From Pseudomonas sp. MRSN 12121 (lineage in GTDB: Bacteria; Pseudomonadota; Gammaproteobacteria; Pseudomonadales; Pseudomonadaceae), in assembly GCF_000931465.1 (NCBI RefSeq), contig NZ_CP010892.1, positions 5,665,388 through 5,729,387 on the forward strand: DNA of 64,000 bases. Reading direction: 5' to 3'. This document shows positions 18,998 to 28,137 of the stretch, piece by piece. The position numbers and the translations under genes are program-made. Positions within the stretch are counted from its first letter, which is position 1, and each line of letters starts with the position of its first letter. Below the pieces are notes generated by a model. That model did not search any database. It had not been told where the DNA came from and saw only the letters and a list, made by a program, of their open reading frames with translations.

Positions 18998-19027
18998 ACT
19001 ATAGGAATGCGCCCACCACACCGTCAA
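18998..19027 (-). promoter_or_regulatory. Sigma70 promoter of the dcw operon
   Basis: On the minus strand TTGACG (19022-19027) and TATAGT (18998-19003) are separated by 18 bases, each five of six matches to consensus. Initiation is predicted near 18991, giving a leader of roughly 70 bases before mraZ. Confidence 0.75.
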
Positions 19028-19232
19028 GGCACCGATCGACGGAAAAGCCTTATAGAACGGAGATTTAGGAGATCAAAAGGAGGGGTAACGGGAATTTGGC
19101 GAGGGAATTGGCACAACAACTTCACTTCAATCAAGAAGCTACGTCGCGAAGTTAAAGTGATTTATTAAGAGTAAGAACTTTTCGATATTACAAAAGGGCT
19201 TCTGCTATGGATTCAAGCAGGGAGGGAAAGGT
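19028..19232. other. AT-richer spacer between mraZ promoter and rnpB
   Basis: No open reading frame with a plausible ribosome site is seen. Near the rnpB 3' end the minus strand has CTGCT/AGCAG (19216-19220 with 19202-19206) and a TTTT shortly after, a weak candidate terminator for rnpB. The rest shows no recognisable signal. Confidence 0.4.
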
Positions 19233-19584
19233 GGAGAGTCGATCTGTAAGCCGGGTTCTGTCGAGGACAGTCATTCCTCTACGATGGCCATCACTGGACA
19301 TCTTTAGCAACCTACCCGGTTCCAGCGCGGGCCACGCCTTGGAACCCTATTTGGTCTTGCTCCGAGTGGGGTTTACCTAGCCACGAACTGTTACCAGACG
19401 TGCGGTGCGCTCTTACCGCACCTTTTCACCCTTACCGGCACCGAAGTGCTTAGGCGGTTATTTTCTGTGGCACTTTCCGTAGGCTCACGCCCCCCAGGCA
19501 TTACCTGGCACTCCGCCCTATGGAGCCCGGACTTTCCTCCCCCCTCTAATTCTCATAGAGGGCAGCGACTGTCCAATCGACTCT
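19233..19584 (-). ncRNA. rnpB: RNase P RNA (M1 RNA)
   Basis: This is the catalytic RNA of RNase P, which trims tRNA 5' ends. On the minus strand the 5' end AGAGTCGAT (from 19584) pairs with ATCGACTCT at the 3' end, forming helix P1. The conserved core segments are present: GAGGAAAGTCCGGGCTCC near the 5' side, then GGTAAGGGTGAAAAGGTGCGG and the 3' AGAACCCGGCTTACAG. The length of about 352 nt fits type A gammaproteobacterial rnpB. Ends are placed to within a few bases from the P1 pairing. Confidence 0.95.
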
Positions 19585-19657
19585 CCGCCGCGCAGGTTAA
19601 CGGCAGAGCGGCGGAAGAACAAGCGCTAAAAGCCTTTTGCCACTCCGCCAGTCGCGT

Positions 19658-20530
19658 TTACTCGCTTTTCTGTTTATCCAGCGCGACCTGATAGAGAACA
19701 TTCTTGCGCACGCCGGTGATTTCCGCTGCCAAGGCCGCGGCCCGCTTGAGCGGCATCTCCTTGAGCAACAGATCGAGAACCCGCATCGCTTCGCTACTCA
19801 CGGCCTCATCGCTTTCGGGGGCGGACCAGCCCGCGACCAGCACCACACACTCGCCACGCTGCTGATTGCTATCCGCCTCGACGAATGCCCGCAGCTCGGC
19901 GAGCGGCAAGCCCTTGAGGGTTTCGAAGGTTTTGGTCAGCTCACGAGCGAGCAATGCCGGACGCTCGCCCCCAAAGACCAGCTCCATATCCTGCAGACAC
20001 TCGAGGATGCGATGCGGCGCCTCATAAAAAATCAACGTGCGCGGTTCTTCCTTTAATAGCTCGAGACGCCCACGCCGCCCGACGGCCTTGGCCGGCAGGA
20101 ATCCCTCGAAGATAAAGCGATCGGAAGGCAGGCCCGCCGCCGACAGCGCTGCAATCAAGGCACAGGCTCCCGGTACCGGAACCACATTGATACCCGCCGC
20201 CCGCGCCTGCCGCACCAAGTGATAACCCGGATCGGAGATCAAGGGCGTCCCCGCATCGGAAATCAGCGCAACGCTGTCCCCGGCCAACAGACGCATCAGA
20301 AAACGACTACCCTCATCGCGCTCGTTATGCTCATGACAGGCCGCCAGCGGCGTAGAAATCCCGAAGTGCTGCAGCAAGCGCTGCGAGTGACGCGTATCTT
20401 CGGCGGCGATCAGTGCCACGTCTTGCAAAATCTTCAAGGCCCGGGCACTGATGTCGTCCAGGTTGCCGATGGGCGTCGCCACCACATAAAGCGAGCCAGC
20501 AGCGGAATTCAAAGCACCTGGAACAGTCAA
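19658..20530 (-). CDS. rsmI: 16S rRNA 2'-O-methyltransferase RsmI
   Basis: RsmI 2'-O-methylates C1402 of 16S rRNA, the same nucleotide that RsmH in this window N4-methylates. The product is 290 residues. It has the tetrapyrrole-methylase fold with GSLYVVATPIGNLDD near the start, AEDTRHSQRLL and SDAGTPLISDPG. I place the start at a TTG (20530, LTVPGALNS) because AAGAGGTG precedes it at good spacing. The upstream ATG reading adds 41 residues without family similarity. It is divergent from lpoA. Confidence 0.95.
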   Translation of the reverse strand: MTVPGALNSAAGSLYVVATPIGNLDDISARALKILQDVALIAAEDTRHSQRLLQHFGISTPLAACHEHNERDEGSRFLMRLLAGDSVALISDAGTPLISDPGYHLVRQARAAGINVVPVPGACALIAALSAAGLPSDRFIFEGFLPAKAVGRRGRLELLKEEPRTLIFYEAPHRILECLQDMELVFGGERPALLARELTKTFETLKGLPLAELRAFVEADSNQQRGECVVLVAGWSAPESDEAVSSEAMRVLDLLLKEMPLKRAAALAAEITGVRKNVLYQVALDKQKSE

Positions 20531-20750
20531 AGCGCACACCTCTTGATCGGTAAAAGCGACATTGTAGCGCGTAGAAGCCTTCGGAATACGTGTTGCCGGT
20601 GCGTCGCGCCTGTGACATGACACGCCATTCCAGCAGCGCTGCAACATTTGCACGACCTAAAATAGACGGTTTATTGCCAGTAACATCGCGCCCCGGCCAG
20701 TGCTTGGGTACAATTCCACGCTAATTTGATCGAGTATCAGGAACACTTAC

Positions 20751-22562
20751 ATGATCGCTTGCCTGCGGCTGTTCTCTGCCCTCTGCCTCGCCGCCCTCCT
20801 CGCGGCCTGCGCCAGCTCGCCCTCCTCCAGCCTTGGCGAACTTCCACGGACGCCGGATGCCAGCATCGAGCAATTGCTCGAGCAGGCCGCCAACAGCAAA
20901 ACACCCGACAAGGCCGCCCTGCTGCGCCTGAGCGCCGCCGACCTGGCCTATCGCCAGGGCAACGCTGGCCAGGCCGCGCAAATTCTTCAACAAGTGCCGA
21001 TGGAGCAGCTCAAGCCCGGCCAACAGGTGTTCGCCAGCACCCTGGCGGCGGAACTGGCGATGAGCCGAAACCAGCCGAAGGCAGCCCTGACCGCCCTGAG
21101 CCACCCAAGCCTGCAACGCCTCGGTGAACTGCCGGAAGACCAGCAGATCCGCACGGGCACCGTGCACGCCCGCGCACTCGAAGCTGACGGCCAGGCACTT
21201 GCCGCGGCACGCGAACGTATTTTCATCGCCCCACTGCTCAAGGGTGACGCCGCAAGCAAGAACCATGAGGCCATCTGGACACTGATTGCCAGCTTGCCGA
21301 CCGATCAACTGCAGGCTGGCGGCAACGATGACCTGGGAGGCTGGATGAGCCTGGCCCTGGCGGTAAAAACCGCCGGCACCCTGGAACAACAGCAGGCTGC
21401 TATCGACAACTGGCGCGCCCAGAACCCCAAGCACCCGGCAGCCATTCAACTGCCGTTGCCACTGACCAAGCTCAAGGAACTAGCCAGCCAGCCTCTGTCG
21501 AAGATCGCCCTGCTGTTGCCGCAAGAGGGCCCATTGGCCGCGGTCTCCAAGGCTCTTCGCGATGGTTTCATGGCCGCGCATTATCAAGCCCAGCAAGCCG
21601 GGCAGAAACCACCCAGCATCGAGCTCTACGACAGCTCGCGCCTGACTTCGCTGGATGATTTCTATCGCAAGGCCCAGGCCGATGGCGTGCAACTGGTCGT
21701 TGGTCCGCTGGAAAAACCGCTGGTCAAACAGCTCGCCGCCCGCCCGCAACTTCCTATCACCACGCTGGCCTTGAACTACAGCGAAGGTGAACAGGCCCCC
21801 GCGCAGCTGTTCCAGTTTGGCCTGGCGGCCGAAGACGAAGCTCGCGAAGTATCCCGCCGCGCCCGCGCCGATGGCTTGCATCGCGCCGCCGTCCTGGTAC
21901 CACGAGGCGAATGGGGTGACCGCGTACTCAAGGCCTTCCGCCAGGACTGGGAAGCCAATGGCGGCAACGTGGTCGGTATCGAACGTGTCGACCAGCCAGT
22001 AGCCCTGGCCCAGCAGATCGCCGACCTGTTCCAACTGCGCCAGAGCGAAGCACGCGCCAAGAGCCTGCAAAACGCTGCCGGCACCCAAGTAGCGGCACAA
22101 CCGTCGCGTCGTCAGGACATCGAGTTCATTTTCTTGGCTTCCACTCCTCAGCAGGCGCAGCAGATCAAGCCGACACTGAACTTCCAGTACGCTGGCGACG
22201 TTCCGGTCTATGCCACCTCCCATGTTTTCAGCGCCAGCGGTGACCAGAACCAGTACAACGACATGAATGGCGTGCGCTTCTGTGAAACGCCCTGGCTGCT
22301 GGACGCCAACGACCCGCTGCGCAAGCAGGTAGCCGCACAATGGCCGCAGGCTGGTGGCAGCCTGGGCCGGCTGTACGCAATGGGTGCCGATGCCTATCGC
22401 CTGGCACCAAGCCTGGGGCAGCTCAAGGCCCTGCCGGATAGCCGTATCGAAGGCCTGTCTGGCAGCCTGAGCATGAGCCCGAGCCAACGCGTTCAACGCC
22501 AGCTGCCATGGGCGGAGTTCGTCAGCGGCCAGATCACTCGACTGCCCGACACCCCGCGTTAA
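20751..22562 (+). CDS. lpoA: Penicillin-binding protein activator lipoprotein LpoA
   Basis: LpoA is an outer-membrane lipoprotein that reaches through the periplasm to stimulate PBP1A. The product is 603 residues with a lipoprotein signal peptide and lipobox LAAC (Cys20). A helical TPR-like N-domain is followed from about residue 245 (PLSKIALLLPQEGPLA) by a periplasmic-binding-protein-like LppC domain. A TACAAT hexamer at 20709-20714 could be its -10 element. It leads the lpoA-yraN-gmhA-dolP set, with the same gene order as in E. coli. Confidence 0.93.
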   Translation: MIACLRLFSALCLAALLAACASSPSSSLGELPRTPDASIEQLLEQAANSKTPDKAALLRLSAADLAYRQGNAGQAAQILQQVPMEQLKPGQQVFASTLAAELAMSRNQPKAALTALSHPSLQRLGELPEDQQIRTGTVHARALEADGQALAAARERIFIAPLLKGDAASKNHEAIWTLIASLPTDQLQAGGNDDLGGWMSLALAVKTAGTLEQQQAAIDNWRAQNPKHPAAIQLPLPLTKLKELASQPLSKIALLLPQEGPLAAVSKALRDGFMAAHYQAQQAGQKPPSIELYDSSRLTSLDDFYRKAQADGVQLVVGPLEKPLVKQLAARPQLPITTLALNYSEGEQAPAQLFQFGLAAEDEAREVSRRARADGLHRAAVLVPRGEWGDRVLKAFRQDWEANGGNVVGIERVDQPVALAQQIADLFQLRQSEARAKSLQNAAGTQVAAQPSRRQDIEFIFLASTPQQAQQIKPTLNFQYAGDVPVYATSHVFSASGDQNQYNDMNGVRFCETPWLLDANDPLRKQVAAQWPQAGGSLGRLYAMGADAYRLAPSLGQLKALPDSRIEGLSGSLSMSPSQRVQRQLPWAEFVSGQITRLPDTPR

Positions 22563-22933
22563 TGCTACAAAGATCCCGCCAGCAAAGCGGTCAGGATGCC
22601 GAAGCCCAGGCGCTGCGGCATCTTGAACAACAGGGGCTGCGCCTGCTGGCGCGGAACTGGTCGTGCAAGCGTGGCGAGCTTGATCTGGTCATGCTTGACG
22701 GCGATACAGTAGTATTCGTCGAAGTCCGCTACAGACAACACACGCAATGGGGTGGCGCACTGGGCAGTATCGACGCGCGCAAGCGCCAGAAACTGATACT
22801 TGCCGCGCAGCTTTTCCTGCAGCGCGAGTCGCGCTGGTCCAACCACCCTTGCCGTTTCGATGTGGTCGCCATAGACAGCGCCCCAGGCACGACAACTCAT
22901 TTGAACTGGCTACGGAATGCCTTTGATAGCTGA
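22562..22933 (+). CDS. yraN: YraN family endonuclease-like protein
   Basis: This is a small protein (123 residues) of the UPF0102/YraN family, which has a restriction-endonuclease-like fold; its cellular role is not firmly known. The GELDLVMLDGD and VFVEVRYR motifs correspond to the D and ExK-type catalytic positions (here E-V-R). The ATG at 22562 shares one base with the lpoA stop (TAATG), which supports translational coupling over the longer reading starting inside lpoA. Confidence 0.9.
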   Translation: MLQRSRQQSGQDAEAQALRHLEQQGLRLLARNWSCKRGELDLVMLDGDTVVFVEVRYRQHTQWGGALGSIDARKRQKLILAAQLFLQRESRWSNHPCRFDVVAIDSAPGTTTHLNWLRNAFDS

Positions 22934-23040
22934 TCGACGCTCTCGGGCCGAGCCGGATATTTTCATTCAACACTATTGCTCTTTGCTTTGCGGGCAGCAC
23001 ATTCACGTGCGAGAAAGCCGCGCCACTTAAGGTCACACAG

Positions 23041-23634
23041 ATGGACATGCAATCCCGAATTCGCCAGCTTTTCCAGGCCAGTATCGACACCAAGCAGCAG
23101 GCGATGGACGTTCTTGCACCGCACATCGAGCAAGCCAGCCAAGTCATGGTCAACGCCCTGCTCAACGAAGGAAAAATGCTTTCCTGCGGCAATGGCGGCT
23201 CGGCCGGCGATGCCCAGCATTTTTCTTCCGAGCTGCTCAACCGTTTCGAACGCGAGCGTCCGAGCCTGCCAGCCATCGCACTGACCACCGACAGCTCGAC
23301 GATCACCTCGATCGCCAACGACTACAGCTACAACGAAGTCTTTTCCAAACAGATTCGCGCCCTGGGCCAGCCCGGCGATGTGCTGCTGGCCATTTCCACC
23401 AGCGGCAATTCGGCGAACATCATTCAAGCGATCCAGGCCGCACATGATCGCGAAATGATTGTCGTAGCATTGACGGGTCGCGATGGCGGCGGCATGGCCT
23501 CCCTGCTCTTGCCGGAAGACGTCGAGATTCGCGTACCCGCCAATGTCACCGCACGTATCCAGGAAGTCCACCTGCTGGCGATCCACTGCCTCTGCGACCT
23601 GATCGACAGCCAATTGTTCGGGAGTGAAGAATGA
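23041..23634 (+). CDS. gmhA: SIS-domain phosphoheptose isomerase (GmhA/DiaA family)
   Basis: This 197-residue SIS-domain protein begins MDMQSRIRQLF. GmhA converts sedoheptulose 7-phosphate to D-glycero-D-manno-heptose 7-phosphate for lipopolysaccharide core. The phosphate-binding GNGGSAGDAQHFSSELL and STSGNSANI segments are present, with candidate catalytic Glu (in SSELL) and His (in AIHCLCDLID). The neighbourhood matches E. coli yraN-diaA-dolP, where the equivalent gene is the DnaA-binding DiaA, so a DiaA-like role cannot be excluded. Confidence 0.85.
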   Translation: MDMQSRIRQLFQASIDTKQQAMDVLAPHIEQASQVMVNALLNEGKMLSCGNGGSAGDAQHFSSELLNRFERERPSLPAIALTTDSSTITSIANDYSYNEVFSKQIRALGQPGDVLLAISTSGNSANIIQAIQAAHDREMIVVALTGRDGGGMASLLLPEDVEIRVPANVTARIQEVHLLAIHCLCDLIDSQLFGSEE

Positions 23635-24212
23635 CCCCTAATCGCCTTGGCCTACTGGCCCTGACCCTCGCCTTGAGCATCAGCGGTTGCAGCTCGGTGA
23701 TTACCGCAACCCGCGAAAGCCCGATCGAAGACGACCGCGGTACCCGTACCTTCGGCAGCAAGATCGATGACTCGTTGATCAAGACCAAGGTCGAGGTCAA
23801 CGTTGCCAAAGCCAACCCGGATCTGGACAACGGCTCTTCGCGCGTAGGCGTGACCAGCTTCAACGGCGTGGTACTGCTCGTCGGGCAAACGCCTCGTGAG
23901 GACCTCAAGGCCGCAGCCGAACAAGCCGCCAGCGGCGTACAACGCGTAAAGAAAGTGCATAACGAGCTGCAAATCATGCAACCCATCACCTTGCTGGCGA
24001 TCAGCAACGATGCCTTGCTGACGACCAAGATCAAGACCCAGATGCTGGCCAACAGCAACGTCCCGGATTCGCGCATCAAGATCATCACCGAGAACGGCAT
24101 CGTCTATCTGATGGGGCTGGTAACCCGGCAGGAAGCCACCCGCGCCAGCGATGTGGTACAGGGCGTTTCCGGGGTACAGAAAATCGTCAAGGTGTTCGAG
24201 TACATCGACTGA
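23631..24212 (+). CDS. dolP: Outer-membrane BON-domain lipoprotein DolP (YraP)
   Basis: The 193-residue product has a lipoprotein signal with lipobox ISGC (Cys20) and two BON domains, about residues 45-113 and 123-190. DolP supports outer-membrane integrity and BAM function at division sites in E. coli. It overlaps gmhA by 4 bases and ends at a strong terminator. Confidence 0.9.
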   Translation: MTPNRLGLLALTLALSISGCSSVITATRESPIEDDRGTRTFGSKIDDSLIKTKVEVNVAKANPDLDNGSSRVGVTSFNGVVLLVGQTPREDLKAAAEQAASGVQRVKKVHNELQIMQPITLLAISNDALLTTKIKTQMLANSNVPDSRIKIITENGIVYLMGLVTRQEATRASDVVQGVSGVQKIVKVFEYID

Positions 24213-24234
24213 TCCCGGCTAGTAGCCAGACATG

Positions 24235-24265
24235 AAAAAGGCGATCCGGTTGGATCGCCTTTTTT
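24235..24265. terminator. Bidirectional terminator between dolP and sspB
   Basis: A perfect 8-bp stem GGCGATCC/GGATCGCC (24240-24247 with 24252-24259) has a GGTT loop, T-run on the right and A-run on the left. It serves the convergent dolP and sspB genes. Confidence 0.9.
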
Positions 24266-24266
24266 A

Positions 24267-24683
24267 TTACTTCACGACTTTCAGGCTGGGCCGGCCACTG
24301 GGGCGCGGCGGCTCGTTGTCCGGTGGTGGAATATCATCATCCGGCTCGATTTCGTCGTCCTCGTCATCCAAGGGCGACTCCAGATCGAACACCATGCCCT
24401 GGCCATTCTCCCGGGCATAGATCCCCAGGATCGCCGGCACAGGCACGTACAGGCTATGCGGCACACCACCGAAGCGCCCCTCGAAAGTCACCACTTCGTT
24501 GTCCATGTGCAGATGGCGCACGGCGCTCGGCGAAATATTCAGGACGATCTGCCCGTCACTGGCAAACCCCTGAGGCACCTGCACCGCAGGATATTCGGAA
24601 TTGACCAGCATGTGCGGGGTGCAATCGTTGTCCACAATCCACTCATAGAGCGCGCGGACCAGATAAGGTCGACTGGAGTTCAT
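24267..24683 (-). CDS. sspB: ClpXP protease adaptor SspB
   Basis: SspB delivers ssrA-tagged peptides to ClpXP. The product is 138 residues: a substrate-binding domain (to about residue 105), a long acidic Pro-rich linker and a C-terminal basic tail (GRPSLKVVK) that matches the ClpX-docking module. It lies 16 bases after sspA and is co-transcribed with it. Confidence 0.96.
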   Translation of the reverse strand: MNSSRPYLVRALYEWIVDNDCTPHMLVNSEYPAVQVPQGFASDGQIVLNISPSAVRHLHMDNEVVTFEGRFGGVPHSLYVPVPAILGIYARENGQGMVFDLESPLDDEDDEIEPDDDIPPPDNEPPRPSGRPSLKVVK

Positions 24684-24699
24684 AGCGGCTCCTTAAGCC

Positions 24700-25317
24700 T
24701 CAGCGCATGTCGCGTTCGACGCCAGACAGACTCGCCTGGAACGTCTCACGGGCGAACTGGCGCTCCATGTAATCAAGCAACGGCTTGGCTTGCCGTGGCA
24801 ATTCAACACCCAGAATCGGTAATCTCCAGAGTATTGGCAATAGGCAGCAATCGACCAGGCTTTGTTCCTCACTGAGGAAAAACGGCTTCTCCGCGAACAG
24901 CGGCGAAACCCCGGTCAGGCTCTCGCGCAGCTCTTTACGAGCCTGGACGCGAGCGGCTTCCTTGGTCCGGGAATCCAGAATCTGATCCACCAGCCCACAC
25001 CAATCACGCTGGATCCGATGGATCAGCAGACGGCTGTTGGCACGCGCCACGGGATAAACCGGCAGGAGTGGCGGGTGCGGGTAACGCTCATCCAGATATT
25101 CCATCACCACGGTCGACTCCCACAACGCCAGGTCGCGATCGACCAGGGTGGGCAGACTGCCGTAAGGGTTCACTTCGATCAGCTTCGGCGGCTGACGCCC
25201 CGCCTCCACACTGATGATCTCGGCGCTGACACCCTTCTCTGCAAGCACGATACGTACTCGGTGGGAATAGTGGTCGGCGGGGTCGGAGTAACAGGCCAAC
25301 CGATTGGTCACGCCCAT
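24700..25317 (-). CDS. sspA: Stringent starvation protein A
   Basis: SspA is a GST-fold protein that binds RNA polymerase and alters transcription in stationary phase and stress. The product is 205 residues. The N-terminal thioredoxin-like part begins RLACYSDPADHYSHRVR, and the conserved NPYGSLPTLVDRDLALWES is present. It lacks obvious GST catalytic residues, as expected. It follows petABC on the same strand after a structured spacer. Confidence 0.96.
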   Translation of the reverse strand: MGVTNRLACYSDPADHYSHRVRIVLAEKGVSAEIISVEAGRQPPKLIEVNPYGSLPTLVDRDLALWESTVVMEYLDERYPHPPLLPVYPVARANSRLLIHRIQRDWCGLVDQILDSRTKEAARVQARKELRESLTGVSPLFAEKPFFLSEEQSLVDCCLLPILWRLPILGVELPRQAKPLLDYMERQFARETFQASLSGVERDMR

Positions 25318-25362
25318 GGCGGTCCTCCTCGCTTGTTGAAATTATCGGAAGCAGAAAAACGA

Positions 25363-25439
25363 GCGCGCCCAGAGGGCGCCTCCCGTAACGCCTGGATGAA
25401 CCAGACTCGTTACACCTTCAGAGACGCCCTTGGGCGCGC
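25363..25439. repeat. Long imperfect inverted repeat between petC and sspA
   Basis: Arms 25363-25382 and 25421-25439 share GCGCGCCCA.AGGGCG.CTC in inverted orientation with two small differences. Inside them GTAACG/CGTTAC and a central CTGG/CCAG hairpin are nested. The folded RNA would span about 77 nt. No U-tract follows, so simple termination is uncertain; it may process or attenuate the pet-ssp transcript. Confidence 0.6.
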
Positions 25440-25468
25440 ACGATTAACAGCAGTGAACTACAGCTTTA

Positions 25469-26251
25469 TCAATGAACGTCTTTCCAGTATTCGCGCTTGA
25501 GCAGATAGGCGAACACAAAGAAGAAGGCCAGATACAGTAACACATAGGTGCCGATACGTTGATGCTCCAGCTTGACCGGGTTAGCCGAGTAAGCCAGGAA
25601 AGTCACCAGGTTCTTGACCTTCTCGTCGAACTGCGCCTCGTTGAGCGTGCCGGTTTTTGGCAGCACGGTCAGCTGATCGCAGGCCTCGTGGGTCAATGGA
25701 GTGCCGGTCAGCGGATCGTATTGCTTCTTGCCATCCTCGACGATCTGCACCTGTTTGCAGCCAACCACCTGGCGACCCTGCAGGCCGACCAGGACGTTCG
25801 GCATGCCGACGTTCGGGAAGACCTTGTTATTCACACCCCAAGGGCGTGCCGGGTCTTCGTAGAACGAACGCAGGTAACCGTAGAGCCAGTCGGTACCGCG
25901 CACGCGAGCCACCAGGGTCAGGTCGGGCGGAGCCGCACCAAACCAGGTCTTGGCGTCCGCCGGCTGCATGCCGATGCTCATGTGATCGCCGATTTTCGCA
26001 CCGGTGAACACCAGCTTGCTCATCATCAGATCATGAGGGATGCCCAGATCATCGGCGACGCGCTCGTAACGCTGGAACTTGGCGCTGTGGCAGCCCATGC
26101 AGTAGTTGGCGAATGTCCGCGCGCCATCCTGCATGGCGGCCTTGTCGGAGACGTCGATGTCGACTTTTTCCAGCTCGGGACCGCCGTGTTCGGCCGCGAA
26201 GGACAGTACAGGCATAGCAGCAAGAATCAGTACAGCAAATAGCTTTTTCAT
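25469..26251 (-). CDS. petC: Cytochrome c1 of the bc1 complex
   Basis: Cytochrome c1 carries electrons from the Rieske centre to soluble cytochrome c. The product is 260 residues: signal peptide MKKLFAVLILAAMPVLSFA, haem motif CMGCH, the later axial methionine candidate in NVGMPNVL, and a C-terminal membrane anchor (GTYVLLYLAFFFVFAYLL). The ATG at 26251 shares one base with the petB stop; the longer reading lies inside petB. Confidence 0.97.
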   Translation of the reverse strand: MKKLFAVLILAAMPVLSFAAEHGGPELEKVDIDVSDKAAMQDGARTFANYCMGCHSAKFQRYERVADDLGIPHDLMMSKLVFTGAKIGDHMSIGMQPADAKTWFGAAPPDLTLVARVRGTDWLYGYLRSFYEDPARPWGVNNKVFPNVGMPNVLVGLQGRQVVGCKQVQIVEDGKKQYDPLTGTPLTHEACDQLTVLPKTGTLNEAQFDEKVKNLVTFLAYSANPVKLEHQRIGTYVLLYLAFFFVFAYLLKREYWKDVH

Positions 26252-27462
26252 CAGCCAGTCACCCTTTCCGGAACCGGTTTGGTCTTCTCGAGCCTGGTGT
26301 AGAACGGCATCAGAATGAAGTAGGCGAAGTACAGGAAGGTACATACCTGCGACAGCAACGTACGGCCCGGAGTGGGTGCCAGAACGCCCAGGATCCCCAG
26401 GATCACGAACGAAATGCAGAACACCACCAGCCAGATCTTGCTCAGCCATCCCTTGTAACGCATGGACTTGACCGGGCTGCGATCAAGCCAGGGCAGCACG
26501 AACAGCACAGCGATCGCCGCGCCCATCGCGATGACACCCAGCAACTTGTCCGGAACCGCACGCAGAATCGCGTAGAACGGCGTGAAGTACCAAACCGGCG
26601 CAATATGCTCAGGCGTCTTGAACGGGTTGGCTTGTTCGAAGTTCGGCTTCTCGAGGAAATAACCACCCATTTCCGGGAAGAAGAACACGATCGAACAGAA
26701 GATGAACAGGAACACCACCACACCCACGATATCTTTCACGGTGTAGTACGGATGGAACGCGATGCCGTCCAGCGGTACGCCGTTCTCGTCCTTGTGCTTC
26801 TTGATATCCACGCCGTCCGGGTTGTTCGAGCCGACTTCGTGCAGCGCCAGGATGTGCAGCACCACCAGACCGAGAATCACGATCGGCAGGGCCACTACGT
26901 GCAAGGCGAAGAAGCGGTTCAGGGTAATACCGGAAATCAGGTAGTCACCACGGATCCACTGGGTCAGGTCGTTGCCGATGACCGGAATCGCACCAAACAG
27001 CGAGATGATCACCTGGGCGCCCCAATAGGACATTTGCCCCCAAGGCAGCAGGTAGCCCATGAAGGCTTCGGCCATCAGCGCCAGGTAGATCAGCATGCCG
27101 AACAGCCAGACCAGCTCACGTGGCTTCTGGTACGAACCGTAGAGCAGGCCACGGAACATATGCAGGTAGACCACGATGAAGAACGCCGAGGCGCCAGTGG
27201 AGTGCAGCAGGCGCAGGATCGAGCCGTACTCGACGTCGCGCATGATGTATTCGACAGAGGCAAATGCCTCTTCCGCCGACGGGGTGTAGCTCATGGTCAG
27301 CCAGACACCGGTAACGATCTGATTGACCAGGACCAGCAGGGCCAGGGAGCCAAAGAAATAGAAGAAGTTGAAGTTCTTCGGAGCGTAATACTTGCTGAGA
27401 TGGTCTTCCCACATCTTGGTCGCGGGGAAGCGCGCATCAACCCAATCCATGAACTTGCTCAT
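26251..27462 (-). CDS. petB: Cytochrome b of the bc1 complex
   Basis: Cytochrome b holds both haem b groups and the quinol/quinone sites of ubiquinol-cytochrome c reductase. The product is 403 residues with eight or so membrane segments. Haem-ligand His-containing helices (RLLHSTGAS, YLHMFRGLLY and HVVALPIVI, VLHILALHEVG) and the Q-site PEW-like motif (here TPEHIAPVWYF) are visible. I use the ATG at 27462, which overlaps the petA stop by one base, rather than the GTG one codon earlier. Confidence 0.97.
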   Translation of the reverse strand: MSKFMDWVDARFPATKMWEDHLSKYYAPKNFNFFYFFGSLALLVLVNQIVTGVWLTMSYTPSAEEAFASVEYIMRDVEYGSILRLLHSTGASAFFIVVYLHMFRGLLYGSYQKPRELVWLFGMLIYLALMAEAFMGYLLPWGQMSYWGAQVIISLFGAIPVIGNDLTQWIRGDYLISGITLNRFFALHVVALPIVILGLVVLHILALHEVGSNNPDGVDIKKHKDENGVPLDGIAFHPYYTVKDIVGVVVFLFIFCSIVFFFPEMGGYFLEKPNFEQANPFKTPEHIAPVWYFTPFYAILRAVPDKLLGVIAMGAAIAVLFVLPWLDRSPVKSMRYKGWLSKIWLVVFCISFVILGILGVLAPTPGRTLLSQVCTFLYFAYFILMPFYTRLEKTKPVPERVTG

Positions 27463-28055
27463 CACGCTTTCTCCGTATCGACGCCAATGACGATAAGGTC
27501 ATCCGACTCATAGGAATGCGGGGGTACTGGCAGGTTCAAAGGCGCAGGTTGCGACTTGTAGACGCGGCCAGCCAGATCGTAGTGGGAACCGTGGCAAGGG
27601 CAGAAATAGCCACCTACCCAATCCTTGCCCAGATCCGCAGGCGCCACTTCGGGGCGGAAAGTCGGAGAACAACCCAGGTGAGTGCAGATGCCGATCAGCA
27701 ACAGAATCTCTGGCTTGATCGAACGCACTTCTGGATCGACGTAGGTCGGTTGAACCGAGTTCTTGGAGTCCGGGTCAGACAGTTGACCCTCGATTTTCTT
27801 GAGATTCCCCAGGATCTCCTGCGTGCGGCGGACGATAAATACCGGCTGACCCCGCCATTCAGCAATCATCTGCTGACCTGGGTCGATTTTGCTGATATTC
27901 ACTTTCACCGGTGCACCTGCGGCTTTCGCCTTGGCACTGGGAAACCATGACCCCACGAACGGGACCGCAGCCCCCACCGCTCCTGCAGCACCTACCACGG
28001 ATGTAGCTGCTACAAGGAAGCGACGCCGGCCTGCATTCACGCCGTCATTGCTCAT
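27462..28055 (-). CDS. petA: Rieske iron-sulfur subunit of the bc1 complex
   Basis: The 197-residue Rieske protein is anchored by an N-terminal segment that follows a twin-arginine sequence (GRRRFLVAATS), so Tat-dependent membrane insertion is expected. The 2Fe-2S ligands are in CTHLGC and CPCHGS. It is the first gene of petABC. Confidence 0.97.
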   Translation of the reverse strand: MSNDGVNAGRRRFLVAATSVVGAAGAVGAAVPFVGSWFPSAKAKAAGAPVKVNISKIDPGQQMIAEWRGQPVFIVRRTQEILGNLKKIEGQLSDPDSKNSVQPTYVDPEVRSIKPEILLLIGICTHLGCSPTFRPEVAPADLGKDWVGGYFCPCHGSHYDLAGRVYKSQPAPLNLPVPPHSYESDDLIVIGVDTEKA

Positions 28056-28137
28056 TCAGTCCTCTCCCATCAGCTTTGTGGCCTGTTAAATCAGGCATCT
28101 ACTAAGTAAAAATCTGAACTTATAAAAATTTTGCCGA

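Noticed and set aside
19446..19691. Short plus-strand ORF over the rnpB region
   Set aside because: The sequence is the complement of RNase P RNA; the ORF is fortuitous.
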